This document shows positions 18,982 through 27,261 of a stretch of DNA of 64,000 nucleotides, one piece after another. The position numbers and the translations under genes were made by a program. Source of the DNA: GWE2-40-63 sp050251815 (GTDB lineage Bacteria; Bacteroidota; Bacteroidia; Bacteroidales; SZUA-534); contig JBFWMB010000012.1 of NCBI GenBank assembly GCA_050251815.1, positions 1 to 64,000 on the forward strand, written 5' to 3'. The notes below the pieces were generated by a model. It was not told the DNA's origin, did no database searches, and worked only from the letters and a program-made list of their open reading frames with translations. Within the stretch, counting starts at the first letter, position 1, and each line of letters begins with the position of its first letter.

Positions 18982-21855
18982 ATGAAAAAAATATGTGTTT
19001 TATTCATCCTAATTACTCTTTCACTTACAATTAGCTGGGCACAACCGGTTAAAAAGTACGGTGCATTAAGGGTTGAAGGAACCCAGCTTTGTGATTCATC
19101 AGGAAAGCCGATAGTGCTACGAGGTATGAGTTTTGGCTGGCACAATTGGTGGCCGCGTTTTTATAATCAAGAGGTGGTAAATTGGTTAGTTTCCGACTGG
19201 AAAGTTGATGCGGTACGGGCAGCCATGGGAGTTGAACCAGCCGGAGCTTATTTATACGATTCGGTGGGTGCAATTCAAAAAATAAGGGCAGTAGTTGATG
19301 CATCGATTGCTGCCGAGACCTATGTTATTATTGATTGGCACAGCCATGGTTTGCTTTTGGATCAGGCAAAAGCATATTTTACGCTAATGGCCGAGACATA
19401 TGGACACTTTCCTCATGTAATCTATGAAATATACAATGAGCCCGATGATACTTATACCTGGGAGGAAGTAAAAGCCTATTCAGTTGAGGTAATCGCTGCC
19501 ATAAGGGCTGTTGATCCCGACAACATTATTTTAGTAGGTTCACCCCACTGGGATCAGGATTTACATTTGGTGGCTGCAGATCCCATCACGGGTTATCAGA
19601 ACCTAATGTATACCATGCACTTTTATGCCGGAACACATGGAGGTTGGTTGCGAGATCGTTGCGATGCATCCATGGAGGCCGGTATTCCAATTTTTGTGTC
19701 AGAATCAGCTGGTTGTTTGGCTTCCGGTGATGGCCCCATTGATTATGAATCGTGGAACACCTACCTGCACTGGATGGAACAAAAACAAATCAGCTGGTTT
19801 TGTTGGTCAATTTCCGATAAAAACGAAACCAGTGCTGCACTATACACCACCGCATCGTCAACCGGTTCCTGGTCTAATACCGATTTAAAGGAGTGGGGTA
19901 AATACGTCCGCGGCCTTTTTCAAAAATACCATTACAGTTATGAACCTGCGCGCATATTTAAAGCAATGGAGAAGGGTCGCTTAGGAGAGGATATTACTAT
20001 TGGAGTAATTGGAGGTTCAATAACTGCGGGTTACGCAGCCAGTACTGAAAGTAAACGATGGGCAAACCTGGTGGCCGACTGGTGGGAAACAACTTTCCCG
20101 GAGAGTAAGGTACAGCTTATCAATGCCGGTTGGGGGGGCACGGGTTCCGACATTGGAGTCCATCGGGTATCGGATGATTTACTGTCAAAAAAACCCGATT
20201 TTGTTGTAATCGAGTTTGGCGTTAATGATGTGGAAGGGCCGCATGCTACTAAAATGATGGAAGGTTTGGTACAGCAAATAATTTTAGATGAAAATGCTCC
20301 GGGTATCATGATATTGGTATTAAAGCAGGAAAATGGAGCAACAGCGCTCAAAAGCCATAAGGCTGTGGCAGAACATTATAATACTCCATTGATAAACTTT
20401 GCCGACTTAATTGACACTCAGGTTGCTGAGGATGGATTATCGCTTAATAGTATTTTTGTTGACGGATTGCATCCAAACGATGCAGGAATGGCATATATTG
20501 CACACTTTATCAACCAGCAACTCGATAGCCTTTACCTGCAAATACCGGATGCTGAAAACCTGCCCCAGGTGAACACCCAATTGCCAGCACCGCTGGTAAC
20601 AGATACTTATGCGAATACATTTCAGTTTTTTCCCCACAACATTATTCCTTTGCATAATCAGGGTTGGGATATTACCGAATTAGGATGGACTACTGAAGTG
20701 CCTGATAACCAAATCGATTTTAAAGTAATGGGCAATGCTTTTTCAGTGGTTTTTACCCAAAACAATAGCGACCAACGCGGTAAAGCAGAATTATGGGTCG
20801 ACGAAGGAGAAAAAATTATAATTGATGCTTATATGAATGAAGACTGGGGTACCCGATATGCTTTTGCTCTTATACAGGAAGGACTCAGCGATGGTGAACA
20901 CACCGTCCACATACGCTCTGTTGATGAAACCAGCACTCAGGGACACTTTGTGCAGATAAGCCGTCTGTTGGTAGCCGGTAATATTGGATCCGCTGCGCCC
21001 ATTGCAATTACCTCGAATTACCAAAAGGGCCTCATTGATAAAATGCTTGAACTTGACGGCTCTAACAGTTTCGATCCCGATGGAGAAACTATTGAAACGT
21101 ATCAATGGCTTATTGAAGAAAAACCCGACGGAAGTTCATCGATCATTCAAAATGCTGACCAGGTTATGGCAACATTTACTCCCGATTTGGCAGGAACATA
21201 CCTGATTAGTTTAATTGTTGGTTCTGGTTTTAACCAAAGCGTTCCTGCATACAAAACACTTGATATTCGCTCCTTTAACAACAAACCCGTTGCCGTTGCC
21301 GGACGCGATACCATGAGTGCCATCAATAAATACTTTAGGCTCGACGCATCTGCAAGTTATGATGCAGATAACGACCCACTTACCTACCAATGGAATCTGG
21401 AATCGTCACCGGAAACAAGTACCGCTGAATTGATGGGAACTACGCTTGTTCGCCCTCAAATAAAATTCGATGTAGAAGGTTCTTATACTTTTAGTCTGGT
21501 GGTTTTTGATAGCATTGAATACAGTGAAAAAAGTTTTATTATTGTGATTGCAAAAGAAGGATATACTGAAATTTATTCAGAAAAACCCCAAAAAACCGAT
21601 GCCATATGGGTTTTTCCTAATCCCACAACTGGAACTGTATTTTTGGATGTTGGTGCATTTGACGGAGAAGAATTACACATAGAATTGTTTTCAATTTTGG
21701 GCAAGAAAATTGGATCATTAGCAAAATACGTCGATGTTTCCAATGGCCAAAACATGTCCATTAATATCAGGCAATTTACCCAGGAGCCAGGGGTATATTT
21801 TGTTCGGGTTATTATTAACGGAAATTCGTTTACAAGGCGAATAAGTTTGCTATAA
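18982..21855 (+). CDS. GH5 glycanase fused to SGNH esterase, PKD-like domains and T9SS tag
   Basis: A 957-residue multidomain secreted enzyme. Signal peptide 1-21. Residues about 25-320 form a GH5 domain resembling subfamily 2 endoglucanases, with acid/base IYNEP (Glu153) and nucleophile FVSESAG (Glu241). About 335-540 is an SGNH/GDSL esterase (GGSITAG Ser346, GVNDVE Asn415, DGLHPND Asp494/His497). About 545-685 is a beta-sandwich, about 690-870 has two PKD-like modules, and 880-957 is a T9SS sorting domain (VFPNPTTGTVF). It probably cuts glucomannan or cellulose-like stretches and removes acetyl groups at the cell surface. It may be tethered or released by T9SS. Confidence 0.85.
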   Translation: MKKICVLFILITLSLTISWAQPVKKYGALRVEGTQLCDSSGKPIVLRGMSFGWHNWWPRFYNQEVVNWLVSDWKVDAVRAAMGVEPAGAYLYDSVGAIQKIRAVVDASIAAETYVIIDWHSHGLLLDQAKAYFTLMAETYGHFPHVIYEIYNEPDDTYTWEEVKAYSVEVIAAIRAVDPDNIILVGSPHWDQDLHLVAADPITGYQNLMYTMHFYAGTHGGWLRDRCDASMEAGIPIFVSESAGCLASGDGPIDYESWNTYLHWMEQKQISWFCWSISDKNETSAALYTTASSTGSWSNTDLKEWGKYVRGLFQKYHYSYEPARIFKAMEKGRLGEDITIGVIGGSITAGYAASTESKRWANLVADWWETTFPESKVQLINAGWGGTGSDIGVHRVSDDLLSKKPDFVVIEFGVNDVEGPHATKMMEGLVQQIILDENAPGIMILVLKQENGATALKSHKAVAEHYNTPLINFADLIDTQVAEDGLSLNSIFVDGLHPNDAGMAYIAHFINQQLDSLYLQIPDAENLPQVNTQLPAPLVTDTYANTFQFFPHNIIPLHNQGWDITELGWTTEVPDNQIDFKVMGNAFSVVFTQNNSDQRGKAELWVDEGEKIIIDAYMNEDWGTRYAFALIQEGLSDGEHTVHIRSVDETSTQGHFVQISRLLVAGNIGSAAPIAITSNYQKGLIDKMLELDGSNSFDPDGETIETYQWLIEEKPDGSSSIIQNADQVMATFTPDLAGTYLISLIVGSGFNQSVPAYKTLDIRSFNNKPVAVAGRDTMSAINKYFRLDASASYDADNDPLTYQWNLESSPETSTAELMGTTLVRPQIKFDVEGSYTFSLVVFDSIEYSEKSFIIVIAKEGYTEIYSEKPQKTDAIWVFPNPTTGTVFLDVGAFDGEELHIELFSILGKKIGSLAKYVDVSNGQNMSINIRQFTQEPGVYFVRVIINGNSFTRRISLL

Positions 21856-21894
21856 GGTTATTTGCAAAAAACAGAATCAATAAAAAGATATCAA

Positions 21895-23745
21895 ATGAAC
21901 ACTTTAAAGATTATAACAATCTTGGTTTTTGTTGGTTGTTTTTCGTGCACTGATGCAAACGAAGCAAGCAGCGAAAAACAGATTCTTTCATTCCTAGTCG
22001 AAGGGCAGGTACAGGAAACCAAGATAAATACTGAAGAATCTACCGTTCAGGTTTGGATTGATAGTACCATTTCATTAACTGCAGTAGCTCCTGAAATAAG
22101 GGTATCAGAAAAGGCACAAATATATCCGGCTTCTGGACAAGTGGTTGATTTTAGTAAAGGTCCGGTAGACTATACCGTTACTGCCGAAGATAATTCTACG
22201 GAAATTTGGAAAGCCACCATCGAATACCAGAAAAGTAATGCGGCTGAAATTCTGTCGTTTTATCTGAAACGTCAGAATAAACCTGCCGTAATTAGCGATT
22301 CCACGGTAGTCATCGAGGTAAAACTAGGAACTGACTTGACTTCTTTAGCACCGGAGATTCAAATTTCACCTAAAGCTGTAATTATTCCGGAATCGGGCAA
22401 AACGGTTGACTTTAGCCAAGGGCCCGTTTCGTATTTGGTTACTGCTGAAAATGGGATTCAAAAGAACTGGAAAGTTAGCGTAACTACAGAAAAAATCTAC
22501 GAAGCAGATATTATTAGTTACACCATACCAGACCAATCAGGACCTTCTGTTTTCAACTATGCAACCATCACTATCGAAGTGCCAGCAGACTACAATCTTA
22601 CATCAGTGGTTCCTGAAATTGTGATTTCCGACGAAGCGACTATAGAACCAGCTTCAGGTGTTGCTGTCGATTTTTCTGAAACCGGCTATGTTGATTACCT
22701 TGTAACTACCCCAATAAATTCAGTTAAGAACTGGAGGGTATACGTAATTGAAGAGGTTATAAAACCAACAGATCAAAATATTCAATACCTGGGTCGGGTT
22801 GATTTTACCAACCCTCTGGCTCCTCGTTTCTATGCTGCCGGAACCGGGTTTATCCTCAAATTCTCAGGAACTTATTGCCAGGTTCTGTTAAACGATCAGG
22901 TGCGGTATGGCAGCTATCATAATTACATTCAGGTGGTTATTGATGGAGTTCCAACACGTATACAAACCAGCGATAAAAAAAACACCATTGATTTGGCTAA
23001 AGACTTGCCCGAGGGGGAACATACACTCATGATTTTTAAAGATACCGAAGCTGGTATTGGATATATGGAACTGGCCGGATTACGTTGCGATAAATTGCTG
23101 GTGCCCGATCCCTTACCGGAACGTCGTATTGAATTTATCGGAAATTCAATTACTTGTGGGTATGGAGCCGACGAAAGTCAAATTGCCTGTAATGCTGCCG
23201 AATGGTACGATCAACACAATGCTTACCGTTCTTACGGTCCCGAAGTGGCCCGTCGGTTAAATGCACAATGGATGCTTACTTCTGTTTCGGGTATAGGAAT
23301 GACTCATAGCTGCTGCGATATTACTTACGAAATGCCCGACATTTATCATTCGGTTAACATGACTACCGGTGATTATCCCTGGGATTTTACCAAATACCCG
23401 GCCGATGTGGTCACCATTTGTTTGGGACAAAACGATGGGGTGCAAGACTCGGTTAAATTTTGCAGTGCCTATGTAAGTTTTATTGCAAACATCCGTTCAA
23501 AATATCCGCAAGCTCAAATTATTTGTTTAACCAGTCCAATGGCCGACAACTATTTGTTTAATGCCCTCGAAAACTATTTATCCGGAATTGTGGCTTATTG
23601 CCATGAACAGGGCGATGTAAAAGTTCATAAGCTGTCTTTAAGTTACAATATGAATAGTGGGTGTGACGCACACCCGAGTATGGAGGAACATCAACAGGTA
23701 GCCAACGAACTGGAACCATTTATTAAGCAATTGATGAACTGGTAA
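21895..23745 (+). CDS. CE2-like acetyl-mannan/xylan esterase lipoprotein
   Basis: A 616-residue protein from the ATG at 21895. The open frame starts 33 bp upstream with TTG but this would spoil the lipoprotein signal peptide (FVGCFSC, lipid Cys15 or Cys18). Three tandem beta-sandwich modules of about 90 residues follow, each with an (I/A)xP(A/E)SG-x-x-VDFS motif. Then comes a CE2-type jelly-roll (about 300-405) and an SGNH esterase with GNSITCGYG (Ser418), GQNDG and CDAHPSMEEH. CE2 enzymes remove O-acetyl groups from mannans and xylans. Along with the fused SGNH domain before it and the SASA enzyme after it, it gives the locus three different esterases. Confidence 0.85.
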   Translation: MNTLKIITILVFVGCFSCTDANEASSEKQILSFLVEGQVQETKINTEESTVQVWIDSTISLTAVAPEIRVSEKAQIYPASGQVVDFSKGPVDYTVTAEDNSTEIWKATIEYQKSNAAEILSFYLKRQNKPAVISDSTVVIEVKLGTDLTSLAPEIQISPKAVIIPESGKTVDFSQGPVSYLVTAENGIQKNWKVSVTTEKIYEADIISYTIPDQSGPSVFNYATITIEVPADYNLTSVVPEIVISDEATIEPASGVAVDFSETGYVDYLVTTPINSVKNWRVYVIEEVIKPTDQNIQYLGRVDFTNPLAPRFYAAGTGFILKFSGTYCQVLLNDQVRYGSYHNYIQVVIDGVPTRIQTSDKKNTIDLAKDLPEGEHTLMIFKDTEAGIGYMELAGLRCDKLLVPDPLPERRIEFIGNSITCGYGADESQIACNAAEWYDQHNAYRSYGPEVARRLNAQWMLTSVSGIGMTHSCCDITYEMPDIYHSVNMTTGDYPWDFTKYPADVVTICLGQNDGVQDSVKFCSAYVSFIANIRSKYPQAQIICLTSPMADNYLFNALENYLSGIVAYCHEQGDVKVHKLSLSYNMNSGCDAHPSMEEHQQVANELEPFIKQLMNW

Positions 23746-23837
23746 TTTTTCAGTGTTTGGTTTTAAAAACGCACGTGATTACATTGAAAAGAATTCAATA
23801 AATTAGCATTCTCGAAAAAACAAATGCATCAGATATT

Positions 23838-25829
23838 ATGAAATCAAAAAAACTACTTATTGGAATGATAGCTGTCATCTTAATGATAGCTTCAAGTTGC
23901 ACCAAAACTACTTTTATTGAACCCGACCAGTTATTTACCAATAATCTGGTACTTCAGCAGAACTCAAAAGTAAATATTTGGGGAAGTGCAGATCCTGGAG
24001 CAAAGATTACCATAAGGGGATCGTGGGGAAGCCAGACAAATTGCATCGCTGACAAATCAGGAAAATGGCTTGCCCAATTAACAACAATAGAAGCGGGCGG
24101 ACCTTATGAGCTGAGCATATCGTCAGGTAAAATAAACAAAACATTTACCAACCTGATGTTGGGCGAAGTGTGGGTTTGTTCCGGTCAGTCGAATATGGAG
24201 ATGCCCTTGGTGGGAAACTGGGCACATGTAAACAATGCGGAACAGGAAGCGGTAGCAGCTGATTATCCAAATATTCGATTGTTTACCGTTGCTAAAAGCA
24301 TAGCCTTTAATCCCATCGACACCTTAACAACTCAGGGGTGGCAGGTTTGTGATTCGAATACGGTAAAAGATTTTTCAGCCACAGCTTATTTCTTTGGCCG
24401 AAAATTGCATAAAGAACTAAATGTTCCTATTGGGCTAATCCATACATCGTGGGGAGGGACTGTAGCGGAAGCCTGGACCAGCAAGCAAGCCTTGTTGCAA
24501 ATGCCCGATTTTTCCAATCAAGTGGATAAGATTAGCAGTCTCGACGCTTCGCGCGATAGTCTGGAGAAAAAATTTGAAGCAGATACACACCAGATGATGC
24601 AGGAAATAACAGCTGCCGATCCCGGATTCGAAGGAACCTTTGTTCGATTTGCCGACCCGGATTTGGACGATTCCAATTGGATGCCCATCGATTTTCCGAA
24701 ACTTTGGGAAGAAACCAAGCTGGGTAATTACGATGGTTCGGGTTGGTTCCGAAAAACAATTACACTTTCAGCAGCTATGGCCGAAAGTGAATTAACCCTG
24801 TATTACGGTGCTCCCGACGATTACGACGAAGCCTGGTTTAATGGTGTAAAAGTGGGTGAAAATAAAGAATGGGGAAAACAACGGATCTATAAAATTCCTC
24901 AAGGAATAGCCCAAGTAGGCAAAAATGTTATCACTCTACGTGTTTACGATTATACCGGGGGAGGTGGTTTTATGGGAGAACCTAAAGATTACCAGCTGGT
25001 TTCTGGGTTGGGAACTTCTATTCCACTGGCCAAAGGGTGGAAGGCAAAAAAAGGTTTCGATTTTGCCGATATTACAACCCGCCCGGTTTCTCTGTTCGAT
25101 CCCAATCAGCCCACCGTTTTATATAATGCTATGATTCATCCGCTTATTCCTTATTCCATTCAGGGAGCTATATGGTATCAGGGTGAAAGCAATGCCGGTC
25201 GGGCATTTCAGTACCGCGAATTATTTAAAACCATGATTCAGGATTGGCGAACCAATTGGGATCAGGGCGATTTTCCCTTTTATTTTGTACAATTAGCCAG
25301 CTACATGCCCCGAAACCAAAATCCCATGGATGATACCTGGGCTGAGTTACGCGAAGCCCAAACCATGGCCCTTGAATTACCCAATACCGGAATGGCTGTT
25401 ACCATTGATATTGGCGACGCCAAAGACATTCACCCGGGAAACAAGCAGGATGTTGGAAATCGACTGGCCTTTAATGCCCTGGCTAAAACCTACGGAATTG
25501 AAATTCCTTACTCCGGACCCATGTATCTGTCGCACGAACTTAAAGGAAACAGCATTGAACTTGCCTTTGATTTCGTTTATGAAGGTTTGTCAACTTCAGA
25601 TGGTAGTATGCCTAGCGGATTTGCCATTGCCGGAGCTGATAAAAAATTCTATTGGGCCGCTGCTAAAATCATTGGAAATAAAGTAATGGTCAGTTCCACC
25701 AAAGTTTTGGAACCGGTGGCCGTGCGTTATGCCTGGTCGAGCAATCCTGAGTGCAATCTGGTAAATAGCGCCGGATTACCAGCTTCTCCTTTCAGAACTG
25801 ATGACTGGAGAGGGATAACACAACCCTAA
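23838..25829 (+). CDS. SASA-type (sialate O-acetylesterase-like) carbohydrate esterase lipoprotein
   Basis: A 663-residue lipoprotein (IASS-Cys21) of the sialic-acid-specific acetylesterase family. Catalytic features seen are VWVCSGQSNMEM (Ser118), the mid-protein IWYQGESNAG block and the DIHPGNKQDVGNRLA block carrying the Asp/His pair. A beta-sandwich insertion lies at about 260-380. No sialic-acid genes are nearby, so a role in deacetylating mannan oligosaccharides is more likely; related esterases (CE20-like) act on plant glycans. A rho-independent terminator follows, making this the last gene of its transcript. Confidence 0.82.
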   Translation: MKSKKLLIGMIAVILMIASSCTKTTFIEPDQLFTNNLVLQQNSKVNIWGSADPGAKITIRGSWGSQTNCIADKSGKWLAQLTTIEAGGPYELSISSGKINKTFTNLMLGEVWVCSGQSNMEMPLVGNWAHVNNAEQEAVAADYPNIRLFTVAKSIAFNPIDTLTTQGWQVCDSNTVKDFSATAYFFGRKLHKELNVPIGLIHTSWGGTVAEAWTSKQALLQMPDFSNQVDKISSLDASRDSLEKKFEADTHQMMQEITAADPGFEGTFVRFADPDLDDSNWMPIDFPKLWEETKLGNYDGSGWFRKTITLSAAMAESELTLYYGAPDDYDEAWFNGVKVGENKEWGKQRIYKIPQGIAQVGKNVITLRVYDYTGGGGFMGEPKDYQLVSGLGTSIPLAKGWKAKKGFDFADITTRPVSLFDPNQPTVLYNAMIHPLIPYSIQGAIWYQGESNAGRAFQYRELFKTMIQDWRTNWDQGDFPFYFVQLASYMPRNQNPMDDTWAELREAQTMALELPNTGMAVTIDIGDAKDIHPGNKQDVGNRLAFNALAKTYGIEIPYSGPMYLSHELKGNSIELAFDFVYEGLSTSDGSMPSGFAIAGADKKFYWAAAKIIGNKVMVSSTKVLEPVAVRYAWSSNPECNLVNSAGLPASPFRTDDWRGITQP

Positions 25830-25869
25830 TTTTTGGAAATTATTTAAAATAATTTGAAAAAATTTAAAG

Positions 25870-25908
25870 ATGGAGGCTGTAAGATAACTGTTCAGTTTCC
25901 ATTTTTTT
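25870..25908 (+). terminator. Rho-independent terminator after the SASA esterase gene
   Basis: Ten base pairs (25870-25879 with 25893-25902, two of them G-U) close a 13-nt loop and lead into seven T. It lies about 40 bp after the stop codon and separates the main PUL transcript from the GH5-GH3 pair. Confidence 0.65.
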
Positions 25909-26060
25909 GTTATAGTTTACTAATAATACGGTATCTCCTTAACAGAAGTATCAATTAATTAATAGCAAGATTCTATAGTTATAGAAATGGATACATTTTT
26001 GAAAGAAATTATCAGCAAACCGCATTAATTTCGGGCTTTATCACATTAAATTTTACCTCA

Positions 26061-27119
26061 ATGAAAACAACATTAATGAATCTGTTCGTATTAATAATAT
26101 TTATGCTTGGTGCATTAAGTACTCAGGCACAAAGCAATCCGGATTATCATGAATGGTGGCACGAAAGTCATCCGGGTGAACCTTTAAATGCAACAAATCA
26201 AAAGAAATTGCCCTTGGTAAAGGTTGAGAAAAATAAGTTTGTGAATGAGCAGGGCAAAACACTCTTCATTAAAGGGGTGTCAATTTCCGATCCGGATAAA
26301 ATTGCCAATCAGGGACATTGGAACAAGAAATATTTCGAAGTAATCAAGGACTGGGGCATTGAAATGGTTCGTATTCCTGTTCATCCGGTTGCCTGGCGCG
26401 AGCGAACACCGATTGGTTACATGCAATTGCTCGATCAGGCAGTAAACTGGTGTACTGAATTGGGAATCTATGTAATTATCGACTGGCATTCCATCGGTAA
26501 TCTGAAAACGGAGCTTTTTCAGAATCCAATGTACCACACTTCGTTTAGCGAAACCTGTATGTTTTGGCGTACCATGGCAATTCGTTACGGTGGCCATAAC
26601 ACGGTTGCCTTTTATGAGCTGTTTAACGAACCCACAACGTATCGTAAACAGTTGGGTACCATTTCGTGGAGTACATGGAAAGCCATGATGGAAGAAGTTA
26701 TTGATATAATTCGTGCATTCGATAAAGAAACCATTCCCCTGGTGGCTGGTTTCGACTGGGCTTACGACCTTACGCCCCTGCGACTGGAACCCATTGCCCG
26801 CGAAGGGATTGGATATGTTACCCATCCCTACGGACACAAACGCACACAACCCTGGGAACCTAAGTGGGAAGAAGCCTTTGGTTTTGCAGCCTGGGAGTAT
26901 CCGGTGGTGGCCACCGAAATTGGATTTGTGTTGGGCGATTCCGGATTAAAAGATAATGAAGATTATGGGAAACGTATCATCGATTATTTAAATGCAAACG
27001 GTATTAGTTGGCTTTGGTGGGTTTTCGATCCCGAATGGCATCCAAACATGATTGAGTCGTGGGATACTTTTAAACCCACTGAATTCGGACAATTTTGTAA
27101 AGACACTTACAAAAAATGA
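26061..27119 (+). CDS. GH5 family glycanase (subfamily uncertain)
   Basis: A 352-residue secreted enzyme, signal peptide ending about TQAQ (residue 24). The GH5 barrel is shown by RIPVHPVAW, VIIDWHS, FYELFNEP (acid/base Glu190), THPYGHK and PVVATEIGF (nucleophile Glu286), with a closing WLWWVFDPEW strand. It is not close to the GH5_7 or GH5_2-like proteins of this locus by motif, so it probably has another linkage or substrate preference, such as glucomannan or mixed glucan. The preceding terminator and 150 bp of AT-rich sequence suggest its own promoter. The GH3 gene follows after 142 bp. Confidence 0.82.
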   Translation: MKTTLMNLFVLIIFMLGALSTQAQSNPDYHEWWHESHPGEPLNATNQKKLPLVKVEKNKFVNEQGKTLFIKGVSISDPDKIANQGHWNKKYFEVIKDWGIEMVRIPVHPVAWRERTPIGYMQLLDQAVNWCTELGIYVIIDWHSIGNLKTELFQNPMYHTSFSETCMFWRTMAIRYGGHNTVAFYELFNEPTTYRKQLGTISWSTWKAMMEEVIDIIRAFDKETIPLVAGFDWAYDLTPLRLEPIAREGIGYVTHPYGHKRTQPWEPKWEEAFGFAAWEYPVVATEIGFVLGDSGLKDNEDYGKRIIDYLNANGISWLWWVFDPEWHPNMIESWDTFKPTEFGQFCKDTYKK

Positions 27120-27261
27120 TGTAATTTTATTCAAACTATTGCTGAAGCTCTGGCTGTTTTACTTGTTATTGTTAGTTTGCAATACCTATCGATTAGTTAA
27201 TTGTCATCCCTATTTTAGAGAGAATACTGAATTAGACCATATTACATTTAAAACTTTGACT

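Noticed and set aside
23838..25829. Sialic acid catabolism enzyme
   Set aside because: The SASA fold is present but no sialidase, lyase or epimerase genes of that pathway are in the window; the setting is a mannan locus.
27052..27261. N-terminal extension of the GH3 enzyme overlapping the GH5 gene
   Set aside because: The ATG at 27262 gives a clean lipoprotein signal peptide; the extension overlaps a real gene and is not conserved-looking.
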